DNA from: Bradyrhizobium sp. CB82
GTDB lineage: Bacteria > Pseudomonadota > Alphaproteobacteria > Rhizobiales > Xanthobacteraceae
Assembly: GCF_029714405.1 (NCBI RefSeq)
Contig: NZ_CP121650.1
Coordinates: 8,437,001 to 8,501,000 of the forward strand
Length of the DNA: 64,000 nucleotides
Direction: 5' to 3'
Part shown: positions 56,400 through 64,000 of the stretch, in pieces
How positions within the stretch are numbered: the stretch's first letter is position 1
Layout: each line of letters starts with the position of its first letter
Notes under the pieces: model-generated
Seen by the model: only the letters and a program-made list of their open reading frames with translations
What the model was told of the DNA's origin: nothing
Database searches by the model: none
Program-made: the position numbers and the translations under genes

Positions 56400-57640
56400 G
56401 CCTCGGGCTGTCGCAGAGTCATGTAGCGGGCACGCTGGACGGCCCATTCATCGTTCTGTTCGAGCAAGATCGCGCCGATCAGGCGCACGATGGCGTCCTC
56501 ATTGGGGAAGATGCCGACCACCTCCGTTCGCCGCTTGATCTCGCCATTGAGACGCTCGATCGGGTTGGTAACCGGTATGAGATGCTCGGTGCCAATGTTC
56601 CGCCGCGGTGTTCTACCTCGTGGCGTATGGTACGACCATCGGGACAGAGGCACCGGGAGCACGAAGTGCGGGCAGGCCGATGCACACGATGAGCCGAGAG
56701 CTCGAGTTAGTAGCTGGCCGCCTCTGCGACTCGCCCGGTTGCGCCGCGAGCGAATCCGTAGTGCTGAGCCGGGAACGTCATGTAGGCGAGCACATCAGTC
56801 TCGGCTTCGTCCAGAAAGGCTGCGAACTTGGGCAGCTTGGGACGAAGCTGATCTGCAACACGGCGCCACTGGGCCTTTGCTGCCTCGGCATCGTCCTGGG
56901 CGAAGGCGGTGGCGATGAAGGCGGAGACGACGCGCCGCCCGCTCTTGCCAGCATGCGTCAGCGCGTTGCGCATGAAGTGGACGCGGCAGCGCTGCCAGGT
57001 GGCGTTGAGCACCTTGCTAACGGCGGCCTTGATGCCCTCGTGGGCGTCGGAGACGACCAGCTTGACGCCACGCAGGCCGCGGCGGGCGAGCTTGCGCAGG
57101 AATGCCGTCCAGAACGTCTCGGCTTCGGAGGGACCAATATCCGTGCCGAGAACTTCGCGCCGGCCGTCACTGTTGACGCCGACCGCGACAATCACCGCAA
57201 CCTCGAGACGATGCGGCCATTCTGGCGCACCTTTACGTAAGTGGCGTCGATCCACAGATGCGGCCAGTCGCCCTCGATCGGGCGGCCGAGGAACGCCTTC
57301 ACTTTGTCGTCGATCTCGCCGCACAGCCGGCTCACCTGGCTCTTGGAGATGCCGCTCATCCCCATCGCCTGCACCAGATCGTCCACCGAACGGGTCGAGA
57401 CGCCTTGCACATAGGCCTCCTGGACCACGGCGGTGAGCGCCTTCTCGGCCATGCGGCGCGGCTCCAGAAAGCCCGGGAAGTAGGAGCCCTTGCGCAGCTT
57501 GGGAATGCGCAGTTCGACGGTGCCGGCGCGGGTCTCCCAGACCCGGTCGCGGTAGCCGTTGCGCTGGGCCAGACGCTCCCCGCTTCCCAATTTTCCCGGG
57601 CGGGAGTAGCGGATGGTGAAGGAACTGGGATAAAATGGGC
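56400..57640 (-). pseudogene. IS256-family transposase remnant, different from the intact one
   Basis: The first frame (57590-57192) gives [20 protein letters not shown] to [13 protein letters not shown] frameshift near 57220 leads to [19 protein letters not shown] and on to LAYMTFPAQH near 56730, including DAHEGIKAA and CRVHFMRNAL. Then about 110 bp of unrelated sequence intervenes before TNPIERLNGEIKRRTEVVGI and FPNEDAIVRLIGA resume (about 56620-56440). It carries Asp, Asp and Glu motifs in separate pieces and is dead. Its left side abuts the borosin-like operon. Confidence 0.85.
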
Positions 57641-57642
57641 CT

Positions 57643-58461
57643 GTGATACAAAGCTGTCCACCTCCGCCTGGCCATCCGTTGATCGAAGCCGCCGATCTTT
57701 ACCTCATCGGATGCGGCATCTTGCCGGCGCGAGACGTCACGATAGAAGCGCTCTCGATCTTGAGTCAGGTGGTTTCATACACAACGCTGCCAAGCCCTAA
57801 TCTCCGGTCGTTTCTTGAAAGCAACCGGTTGGACTTTGTCAACATCGAGCATCTCTACGAAACAGGGAAAGAGCGATCGAAGATCTACGCCGATGTCGCT
57901 GCCCATGTTTTGGAAAAGGCGGCCAGGGAGCGGCCGATCGCGTATTTGACCTACGGGCATCCGATGTATCTCGACGAGCCCGTTCGTTTGATGTTGGCCG
58001 GCGCAGCGGCAAGCGGCCTGCGCACGCGCGTCGTACCCGGTGTTTCCTTCGTCGATTCCGTCATCGCGCGATTGCCACTTGTGGTCGGGCCGGCCGGATT
58101 CCAAGTCATCTCGGCGGACCCGTTGGTCGAAGGAACGGCCTCAATCGATCCGTCGCGGCCGACCCTCGTCGCGCAAATTGGCAGCTTTCGAATGCCCACC
58201 GCGAACGGCGAGCGAGCGTTGGCGCCTGCACTGTTGGCGCCGCTGATGGACCGGCTGCTGGGACAGTATCCCGCTGACCATCGCATCACCTTTTGCGACC
58301 TCGATGAGAGCGGCGCGGAGCCGCTATTCCTGACCGTTCCGCTTTGTGCTTGGAGCCTGGCGGCGGATGGGGTAAATTACGCGACAACAATGTACATTCC
58401 GCCGATCGATCCCGCCAATAGCGGCCGCGACACGGCTTTTGAAACGGAACGTTTACCATGA
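57643..58461 (+). CDS. tetrapyrrole-methylase-fold SAM methyltransferase, borosin alpha-N-methyltransferase-like
   Basis: Up to 272 residues; GTG at 57643 or TTG at 57679. It begins directly at the IS256 remnant edge, so the first residues may be altered. The TP-methylase fold is shown by [25 protein letters not shown] (104-107 is YGHP, the SAM loop) and VVPGVSF. Unlike porphyrin enzymes, it has the spaced Tyr72-x5-Arg78-x3-Tyr82 pattern and the C-terminal order [19 protein letters not shown] to MYIPPIDP. These agree, from memory, with OphMA/SonM-type enzymes that methylate backbone amides of a peptide (borosins). Its stop overlaps the start of a 73-residue gene. Family call probable; substrate inferred. 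Confidence 0.72.
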   Translation: MIQSCPPPPGHPLIEAADLYLIGCGILPARDVTIEALSILSQVVSYTTLPSPNLRSFLESNRLDFVNIEHLYETGKERSKIYADVAAHVLEKAARERPIAYLTYGHPMYLDEPVRLMLAGAAASGLRTRVVPGVSFVDSVIARLPLVVGPAGFQVISADPLVEGTASIDPSRPTLVAQIGSFRMPTANGERALAPALLAPLMDRLLGQYPADHRITFCDLDESGAEPLFLTVPLCAWSLAADGVNYATTMYIPPIDPANSGRDTAFETERLP

Positions 58462-58679
58462 CCACCGGCCCACTTGAGCGCGTGCTCGCCAGAGCGAAAG
58501 AATTGCTGCTGACGGCGCCCGACGATTGCGCCAGTGAAATCAGGTCAATGCCGGAATTCACGCAGCTGTCATCAGCCGAGCAGTCGGCTGTCGTGCAGTT
58601 GCCTGTGCGCGAGATCGCCGGCTTCCTGGCGACCGCTGACACCAGGCGTATGGCGTCACGGAAGGCAGCACAGGCTTGA
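58458..58679 (+). CDS. 73-residue helical protein, candidate precursor or partner peptide
   Basis: Overlaps the methyltransferase by ATGA. An N-terminal helix (PLERVLARAKELLLTA) is followed by FTQLSSAEQSAVVQLPVREI, which resembles the Nif11/borosin-binding-domain helices of split borosin precursors (about 70 residues, encoded next to the enzyme). The C-terminal tail (TADTRRMASRKAAQA) lacks the hydrophobic core usual in known borosins. It may therefore be an atypical substrate or an accessory protein. Confidence 0.6.
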   Translation: MTTGPLERVLARAKELLLTAPDDCASEIRSMPEFTQLSSAEQSAVVQLPVREIAGFLATADTRRMASRKAAQA

Positions 58680-59833
58680 CGCAGACGGGTGAGCCCGAAC
58701 AGGACTCACCGTTGCCGTACCGCGAGGTCTTCGCGGCGGCGCTTCTGCCGTTCTTCTACGACCCCAACATTCATGAGTTCGAGGGCTATGAGAGTAAGCC
58801 GCCCTTCAAGCGCGTAAAGCCGAAAAAAGAGACGGCCGAACGAGAGAAGGCCGGGGCAGAGACCGCCGAAGCAGAAATGCCCGACTGGGTCGGGGATTTC
58901 GTCGCTGCGAGAGACAACATCTACAAGGCTCAGCCAGCCTGGCGCAAGGTTGCTCAGTTTAGCATCGAGGTGACGATCGAAAAATTCGATCTCTATAAAA
59001 ACCCTGAAAAGTATCCGCAATTCACGATTCGGAATCTCCGCTTCCAGGCAATCTTTTCGCTCTTCCCAGGGACGGGTGTTGGCACGATCGCCTTCTGGCT
59101 GAAAATTGGGTCCGTTCAGGCCCACGACGCGCTGCAAGCGGTAGACCTCTTCAAGCTGACCGACCCCGCGGCGGGTTACGGCTGTCTGAAGGTGGCCGAC
59201 GAGTCGGAGCCCTTTGAGCAGGTCTCGGAACTTGCGCGATTTTACCGGGACAAGTTCAAGGAAGTATATCCGGGCCTATTCACTGACCCGCCCGAGCCCC
59301 TCGCCGCCAATCGCTATGTGCGACGATGGAATCAGACCTATAGGCAAGTCTCGAATCGAGCGGCCGCATTTTGGGCCAAATTTGAAACAGCATATCCAGA
59401 CCTCGTCCTCGACCTCAGGGGACCAGCTCGAAAAACCGATAGACAAGACCCGTCTTTCTCCTACCCTTTCCTGTACGTTTCTTCCGTAGCGAACACGAAC
59501 AATGCAAGCGACCTCCGAGAGGGCAAAAGAGGGCGGGAGATCGTGTCGATCAACAACCGGTACTGGCTTTTCGATCAGACCGTTGCCGATTTTGAGGTCG
59601 AACGGGCATTCGAGGCCAACCTGCTGCAATACGACTATGGAGTGATCCTGGTCTCGCGTGCGAGCACGGTTGAAATCCACGCGGAGATGCCGTTCTCGAA
59701 GCCCGAGCCCGGAAAGACGGTAAAATCGTCGATCCTCGGCGACCTCTTCCAGCTGATGCTTTTGGCTGAAGTCCCAGTCATGCAGCTTGTTTTCTCTGCA
59801 GCACGTGAATCTGACACTCGGAAACGATCTTGA
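58676..59833 (+). CDS. unknown protein of the borosin-like operon
   Basis: 385 residues; TTG at 58676 overlapping the previous stop (TTGA), or GTG at 58688. A Lys/Glu-rich linker (about 45-70) separates an N-terminal segment from a mixed alpha/beta body. Notable stretches are FTIRNLRFQAIFSLFPGTGV, NNRYWLFDQTVADFEVERAF and a C-terminal helix LGDLFQLMLLAEVPVMQLVF. No family recognised and no catalytic motif seen. Translational coupling on both sides says it works with its neighbours. Confidence 0.7.
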   Translation: MTQTGEPEQDSPLPYREVFAAALLPFFYDPNIHEFEGYESKPPFKRVKPKKETAEREKAGAETAEAEMPDWVGDFVAARDNIYKAQPAWRKVAQFSIEVTIEKFDLYKNPEKYPQFTIRNLRFQAIFSLFPGTGVGTIAFWLKIGSVQAHDALQAVDLFKLTDPAAGYGCLKVADESEPFEQVSELARFYRDKFKEVYPGLFTDPPEPLAANRYVRRWNQTYRQVSNRAAAFWAKFETAYPDLVLDLRGPARKTDRQDPSFSYPFLYVSSVANTNNASDLREGKRGREIVSINNRYWLFDQTVADFEVERAFEANLLQYDYGVILVSRASTVEIHAEMPFSKPEPGKTVKSSILGDLFQLMLLAEVPVMQLVFSAARESDTRKRS

Positions 59834-60353
59834 GAACGTTCGGACGGAGCTTCGCCCGGGGAATTGGCGTACTCCGCTTGCGGTTGCCGCGATTGCGTTG
59901 GCGGCTCTCCTCGTTGCAACGGTCGTAATTTCCATTGCCGCACCGAGTTCTGCGCTCACCCCGGGTTCCGCGCCTGCCCCGATACCTTGGCCGCGAACAC
60001 TTATATTTTGGGCGGGGAAGCTTTTGGAGGAGTGCGCTTCTATCTTCTTCTGGCTGTCAATCTCGGTGGTCGCTTACAGGTTCGCGGAACCGGTGCGGCA
60101 GAATTTGCTACAGAAGCGAAGGTTCATGAACTTGATCAGCCGCTTCGGCACCGTGTGGGTTGCCGGTGAAGTGATCTATGGACGATTCAACGATGCCTAC
60201 CAAAGCGCATTTCCGATCGCTCAGCTGACCAAGAGTTACGAACAGAAGCAATCCACGCTCGACTCGTTGCTTGAGTCGGGGTTTCGTCTGTTCGTTGCAG
60301 TCGTAGGTCCGCTGGTCGCGCTGTTTACTGCGATTCTTCGGTATGCTCCGTAG
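59805..60353 (+). CDS. membrane protein of the borosin-like operon
   Basis: 182 residues from the GTG at 59805, inside the end of the previous gene; a TTG at 59787 is possible. Two to three membrane spans: [20 protein letters not shown], then [18 protein letters not shown], and a C-terminal [20 protein letters not shown]. Between them is a soluble helical part. Operon position suggests it anchors or exports the product of the preceding genes. Function unknown. Confidence 0.65.
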   Translation: MNLTLGNDLENVRTELRPGNWRTPLAVAAIALAALLVATVVISIAAPSSALTPGSAPAPIPWPRTLIFWAGKLLEECASIFFWLSISVVAYRFAEPVRQNLLQKRRFMNLISRFGTVWVAGEVIYGRFNDAYQSAFPIAQLTKSYEQKQSTLDSLLESGFRLFVAVVGPLVALFTAILRYAP

Positions 60354-60359
60354 GAGACG

Positions 60360-60648
60360 ATGGGGCCGCGAGCACTCTGGGCCTGCGGTCCAAGTCCTGC
60401 CGAGATGTAGGCCGAATGCTGCGAGAAGCTCCTTGATCTCGTTCAGCGACTTCCGCCAGAAATTTGGGCGTGCGCAGCATCTCGGCTTCCGACTTCTGCA
60501 CCAGTTCTCCGACGTAGTTGATCCCGTCATTTGTCAGGCAGTTCGCCGACCGCACGGACAATTCAAGTTCGTCCACGCCCTCCAGCAGCTTGACGGCTTG
60601 CTTCGACAAAGCCGCGATGTCTGGTGACGGCCAGTCCGGGACGGCCAA
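60360..60648 (-). pseudogene. RNA polymerase alpha C-terminal-domain gene, frameshifted
   Basis: The first frame gives [18 protein letters not shown] and [20 protein letters not shown], the alpha-CTD fold. The expected continuation [20 protein letters not shown] is in the next frame; one extra C in the ACGCCC run near 60470 explains the shift. The size (from TTG 60648) suggests a stand-alone alpha-CTD protein, not a piece of full rpoA. It is inactivated and lies tail-to-tail with the operon before it. Confidence 0.75.
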
Positions 60649-60669
60649 GCCGAGATGCAGCCCGACCTG

Positions 60670-61265
60670 GGCCAGGATCTACTGCGGCGTCCTGCACAAC
60701 CTCGCTACCGACGTATGGACCTACATCTCCGTGGGCTACTTCATTGCCGTCGTCGGCGCGACAGGATCGTCGACGATGCCGCACAAGATCAACCCCATCC
60801 GCTTCGAGAACGCAGAGGCGAACTTCGAGATTTCGGGCGCGCTGTTCGGCACGCTCGCGCAGACGCTGGTCACCTCGCGCCTCCGACTCCTCGACGCAGC
60901 GCAATATCGGCGTCACGTTCGGACACTCGCTGCTTGACCTGTACAACCTGCAGCGCGGGCTCGGCGAGATCTTCGTCGCGGAGGACGTGCTCGCTGCCGA
61001 CCTCGAGGCGAATTGGGAGGTGCTCGCGGAGGCGATTCAGACGGTCGTCCGCGCCGAGATCGTCGCCGGTCGCTCGCGCATCGCCGACCCATACGCCCTG
61101 CTGAGGAACCTGACCCGCGGTCGTCGCGTAGGCACGGCCGAGTTGGCGGAGTTCGTACGCGGTCTCGACATCGGGGACGACGCGAAAGCTCGCCTCCTGG
61201 CCCTCACGCCCGCGACCTACACCGGATTGGCGTCCGCCAGCGTCGACGAACTCGGACGGACCTAG
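60670..61265 (+). pseudogene. adenylosuccinate lyase (purB) C-terminal fragment
   Basis: Encodes DVWTYISVGYF, then GSSTMPHKINPIRFENAEAN (the signature loop with the catalytic Ser region), and after a small deletion with frameshift near 60895 DSSTQRNIGVTFGHSLLDLY, NLQRGLGEIFVAEDV and RLLALTPATYTGLA. The N-terminal half is missing and homology starts about 20 bp from the alpha-CTD remnant. It is a relic of an extra, perhaps foreign purB copy; the housekeeping purB must be elsewhere. Confidence 0.8.
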
Positions 61266-61329
61266 CCCGGGCCCTCGCGCAGCCCGATCGAGCCCCGGCT
61301 TACCGATCGCCTTCCACGGCTTCGTAGCC

Positions 61330-61689
61330 TCAGGATCTGCGGCCTCGGCCTTTCGTCTTCCGCGAACGATCTAGGGAGGACAGCGCCTGCTGAAGCAAAT
61401 GCAACAATTCTGTTGCAAATGCAACGTCGATCGGCGGCCTGTCGCCGCTCCCCAGACGATCCAAACCCTGCCCGATCAGCTTCGCGCTCGCATCAGTCAC
61501 GGGGTGTCCGGCCAAAGCCCTGGTGACCAACGAGTGGTTTAGGTCCAGCCGGCGCGCGACTTCCCTCCTGCTCCATTGAGGATGCTCGCCGGCAAACTCC
61601 TGGAGCCGCTCGACGGCGGAGTGATCGACCTTTCCTCGGGGCATAGACCGCATTTCGAGAGGAGGGGAGAACGTCTCCATTTGCGACAT
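61330..61689 (-). CDS. small helix-turn-helix protein
   Basis: 119 residues from the ATG at 61689; the frame begins at 61713. The helix-turn-helix is at about residues 38-60 (WSRREVARRLDLNHSLVTRA). The rest is helical with a basic end (SRKTKGRGRRS). The motif ATGCAACA occurs in its upstream DNA (around 61698) and again as an inverted pair within its own 3' coding part (61404-61421), possibly operator sites for autoregulation. There is no Shine-Dalgarno. Confidence 0.65.
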   Translation of the reverse strand: MSQMETFSPPLEMRSMPRGKVDHSAVERLQEFAGEHPQWSRREVARRLDLNHSLVTRALAGHPVTDASAKLIGQGLDRLGSGDRPPIDVAFATELLHLLQQALSSLDRSRKTKGRGRRS

Positions 61690-61772
61690 TTTTGTTTTAT
61701 ATGCAACAAGCATTGCTGTAGGCTGCGGACGATGGCGCTGCGTTGCGCGCCGAATTATATTGATAGGGTCCG

Positions 61773-62441
61773 ATGTCCTGGAAGAAAAGCGCGATGGTCG
61801 CAGTCAAGGTCGAAGTGGGACCGTCGATCATGCTCCATAGCGGTGCATGGTTCGATTTCGCCTCGCCGCACACCAGCGGCTTCACGGCCGAAGACATCGC
61901 CCACGGACTCGCGCACATCTGCCGGTATTCCGGCCAATGCAGCCGGTTCTACTCGGTGGCCGAACACAGCCTGCTGGTGAGCGACGTCGCCGAAGGATTC
62001 GAATTCGAAGCGCTCCTGCACGATGCGGCCGAGGCCTTTATCGGCGACATCACGCGCCCGCTCAAGCAGATGCTTCCCGACTTCAAGCGGATCGAAGCCG
62101 CGGTCCAGGATGCCGTCCTGAAGCGGTTCGGCATCGCGCCCCCTCTTCCTCCTCAGATCAAGGAAGCCGACCTGCGGGTGCTCGCGGCCGAGCAAAGGCA
62201 GATTATGCCGCCGGGGACGGACGGCTGGCTCGCCGGGTTGACCATACAGCCGGCCCCGATCTTGGTCCGGCACCTTCAACCGGAAACCGCGAAGCGGATG
62301 TGGCTCGATCGGTTCGAGACCCTGCGGCGAGAGAGGATTGTCAAGGGACAATCCCAGGTACCGGTGAAAGGCGGTGATATTTCTTCGGAACGGCTGGAGC
62401 GCGCGGCCGTTTGCGCCTTTATGCCGAAGCAGGATGCGTAA
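61773..62441 (+). CDS. HD-domain phosphohydrolase (YfbR-like)
   Basis: 222 residues. HD-superfamily metal residues: RFYSVAEHSLLVSDV (His), LLHDAAEAFIGDI (the HD pair) and a later Asp in KEADLRVLAAE. The pattern is that of 5'-deoxynucleotidase YfbR and related phage or defence HD enzymes. It probably removes phosphate from a nucleotide. It is followed 13 bp later by a PPDK-like gene on the same strand, so the two may act together. Confidence 0.85.
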   Translation: MSWKKSAMVAVKVEVGPSIMLHSGAWFDFASPHTSGFTAEDIAHGLAHICRYSGQCSRFYSVAEHSLLVSDVAEGFEFEALLHDAAEAFIGDITRPLKQMLPDFKRIEAAVQDAVLKRFGIAPPLPPQIKEADLRVLAAEQRQIMPPGTDGWLAGLTIQPAPILVRHLQPETAKRMWLDRFETLRRERIVKGQSQVPVKGGDISSERLERAAVCAFMPKQDA

Positions 62442-62454
62442 CAGGGCCGGGTCG

Positions 62455-63822
62455 ATGTCATTGCGTAAGGACGTTTCGTTGGACGAGCTCGCCCGGGTCG
62501 GGAATGTCGCGCAATTCGTGAGCTTCTCCCCCGATGCGAACCGACCGCGTCAGGAATTCTGCCGCGTCGCCGGGTTCGACGCGAACCACAAGTTCCCGAC
62601 GTTGGCGGACGCGCTCCGCAGCCTGATCGCGCAAAGTCCCGAAGGGACGATAAATCTTCGCAGCTTCACGCCGGACAGTCCGAGAAGCCGCGACTTCCAT
62701 TACGGGCTCTCCGATCTCACGCAGGTCGAGGCGCTGGTCCGACGCATGTCGGCCGAGGGTCTGTTCGTCATCGCGAACGAGACGGTCGACGTCTCCGATG
62801 GCGGCGTGTCCGGCGTAATCCAGGGCGGCGTGGCCGAGTTCGCCCCGGACGACACGCCGCGCTGCGTCGAAAAGGGCGGCACGGCGTCCCTCCCGCTGGA
62901 CTGGGCTCTCGCCCTGATCGAGACGGTGTACGGCATCCCGGTGGAAACGGTCGACGCCGGTCGCGGGCGGCTCGAGTTCAGCATTCATCCCAAGCCACGT
63001 GGCTGGCGGCGAACGCACACCTTAATGTGGGAATACGAAGGATCGGACAGCGCGCCCGCCATGGCGGCCGTCAGATGGCCGAACCGCTTCAGCCGATTGA
63101 TCGGCGACAAGACATTCGGTCTGTTGATCGCCCACGTCATGGGCCTGCCTGCCCCCCGCACGACCTGCATTTCGCGGCGCATCGCGCCGTTCACGTTCGG
63201 CGAAGCGACCTCGTCGAAGGAAGTGTGGACGCGCACATGCCCGCGCGAACAGGAGCCCGGCAGATTCACCACCGTCAAGGGCTGGCTCGATCCGTTCCGC
63301 CTGCTCAACGCGGAAGACCCGAGCGGCGAAGCCATCTCGGCGATTCTCTCTCAGGCCGCAGTTCCTGCTTCCTTCGCCGGCGCGGCCATCACGGATGCGC
63401 GTGGTGAGGTCGTGGTCGAAGGTGCCGCGGGGGAAGGCGATCGCTTCATGCTCGGCCAGAAGGTGCCGGAACGCCTGCCCCGAAACATCGTGGGCGATGT
63501 CGAGGCGATTTATCGCCGGACGAAGGAGCGGCTCGGGCCGGTGCGGTTCGAGTGGGTCCACGACGGCAAGCGCGTCTGGATCGTCCAACTTCACAAGGGC
63601 GCCACGGACAGCGCAGCGTCTACGCTCGTTCCGGGCGAAGCCGACCGCTGGGAGACGTTCGACGTGTCGAACGGACTGGAAGAACTGCGCAGTCTGCTGC
63701 ATCGCCTGCCGTCGGGTGTCGGCGTCCGCATCTGCGGCGAGGTCGGCTTGACGTCACATGTGGCCGATCTGCTGCGCAAGCATCGGCGCCCTGCTCGTCT
63801 GACCGAGAGCTCGGCGGCGTAG
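62455..63822 (+). CDS. protein with PEP-synthase/PPDK-like nucleotide-binding features, unknown function
   Basis: 455 residues from the ATG at 62455; the frame begins at 62374, inside the HD gene. Features: SPEGTINLRSFTPDSPRSRD near the start, VSGVIQGGVAEFAPDDTPRC, and near the middle RLPRNIVGDVEAIYRRTKER followed by VRFEWVHDGKRVWIVQLH. The last order (evaluation helix, then EW..DG..WIVQ) is that of the ATP-grasp domain of PEP synthase and pyruvate phosphate dikinase. The phosphohistidine domain is absent apart from a C-terminal ICGEVGLTSHVADLLRKHR reminiscent of it. A nucleotide-dependent kinase-like partner of the HD enzyme is possible. Confidence 0.65.
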   Translation: MSLRKDVSLDELARVGNVAQFVSFSPDANRPRQEFCRVAGFDANHKFPTLADALRSLIAQSPEGTINLRSFTPDSPRSRDFHYGLSDLTQVEALVRRMSAEGLFVIANETVDVSDGGVSGVIQGGVAEFAPDDTPRCVEKGGTASLPLDWALALIETVYGIPVETVDAGRGRLEFSIHPKPRGWRRTHTLMWEYEGSDSAPAMAAVRWPNRFSRLIGDKTFGLLIAHVMGLPAPRTTCISRRIAPFTFGEATSSKEVWTRTCPREQEPGRFTTVKGWLDPFRLLNAEDPSGEAISAILSQAAVPASFAGAAITDARGEVVVEGAAGEGDRFMLGQKVPERLPRNIVGDVEAIYRRTKERLGPVRFEWVHDGKRVWIVQLHKGATDSAASTLVPGEADRWETFDVSNGLEELRSLLHRLPSGVGVRICGEVGLTSHVADLLRKHRRPARLTESSAA

Positions 63823-63830
63823 GTCGCCGT

Positions 63831-64000
63831 CTACGGTCCCTCGGCCGGATCGCTGCCTTTGCGCCGCCACAGCGCTTTCTTCTCGCCTTTGAAGACGCGA
63901 TGCGCCGCCAGAGCGTGAGCTTCGATGTCAGGCACGCCGCCCATCACGGTCAACTCGACTACCGCGTCCTTGATCGGCTTCTTCAACTTCTTGCGGCGCT
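63831..64000 (-). CDS. partial CDS, C-terminal end only
   Basis: About 56 codons run in from the window edge to a TAG at 63831-63833. The text is basic (RRKKLKKPIKDAVVEL, FKGEKKALWRRKGSD), with VMGGVPDIEAHALAAHRVF between. No family can be assigned from this piece. It is convergent with the PPDK-like gene. Confidence 0.5.
   Translation of the reverse strand, partial: RRKKLKKPIKDAVVELTVMGGVPDIEAHALAAHRVFKGEKKALWRRKGSDPAEGP

Noticed and set aside
1..64000. tRNA, rRNA and CRISPR features
   Set aside because: No cloverleaf-like gene end, rRNA core motif or regularly spaced repeat array was seen by eye; the integrase remnant has no recognisable tRNA attachment site.

Overview
The window reads as part of a symbiosis island or other accessory region of a Bradyrhizobium-type legume symbiont (GC-rich alphaproteobacterium). 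The reasons are NodW/FixJ-type response regulators, NifA/sigma-54 promoter signals, two type III effectors of the NopT and NopM families (the NopM gene with a clear tts-box-like site, the NopT gene with a weaker one), many broken genes, and IS256/IS3 insertion sequences. I see no tRNA, rRNA, CRISPR array or replication origin.

Layout. 0-8 kb: two response-regulator genes, then gene-poor DNA. This holds a small exported protein, a predicted beta-barrel-like exported protein, a GNAT-like protein, and four same-strand copies of a repeated element. In each copy a -24/-12 type promoter (degenerate in the first copy) is followed by a hairpin at the predicted transcript start and a second hairpin just after it. 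A fifth copy lies near 19.2 kb. 8.8-11 kb: a one-gene ATPase-TOPRIM defence candidate resembling fused PARIS. 11-16.5 kb: a frameshifted methyltransferase and a 1261-residue RTX-type GH16 glycanase. 16.8-18.6 kb: an intact IS256-family element inserted in a decayed NodV/NwsA-like histidine kinase. 20-26 kb: an MFS transporter, nopT and nopM.

26-41 kb is a better-preserved metabolic block. A LysR regulator is divergent from a CoA transferase, an HMG-CoA-lyase-like enzyme and an MFS transporter broken by one amber codon. Next comes a seven-gene minus-strand cluster (sfnG, four Liv-type ABC components, a binding protein, an acyl-CoA-dehydrogenase-like flavoenzyme) with a divergent relative of the last enzyme. 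It probably takes up and desulfurises an organosulfur compound.

41-50 kb holds a complete, overlapping Wadjet operon (jetA-B-C-D). It is preceded by a small ribbon-helix-helix-like gene and two palindromic operator-like sites, with a divergent set that includes a metallophosphoesterase. 50-57.6 kb is debris: a P4-type integrase remnant, a broken membrane protein, IS3 and IS256 remnants and one intact unknown gene.

57.6-60.4 kb is a tightly coupled four-gene operon: a tetrapyrrole-methylase-fold enzyme resembling split-borosin alpha-N-methyltransferases, a 73-residue candidate substrate, an unknown protein and a membrane protein. It is followed by fragments of an RNA polymerase alpha C-terminal domain gene and of purB. 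The window ends with an HTH gene, an HD-domain gene, a PPDK-like gene and a partial gene.

Most novel-looking items: the NifA/sigma-54 twin-hairpin family and the borosin-like operon.
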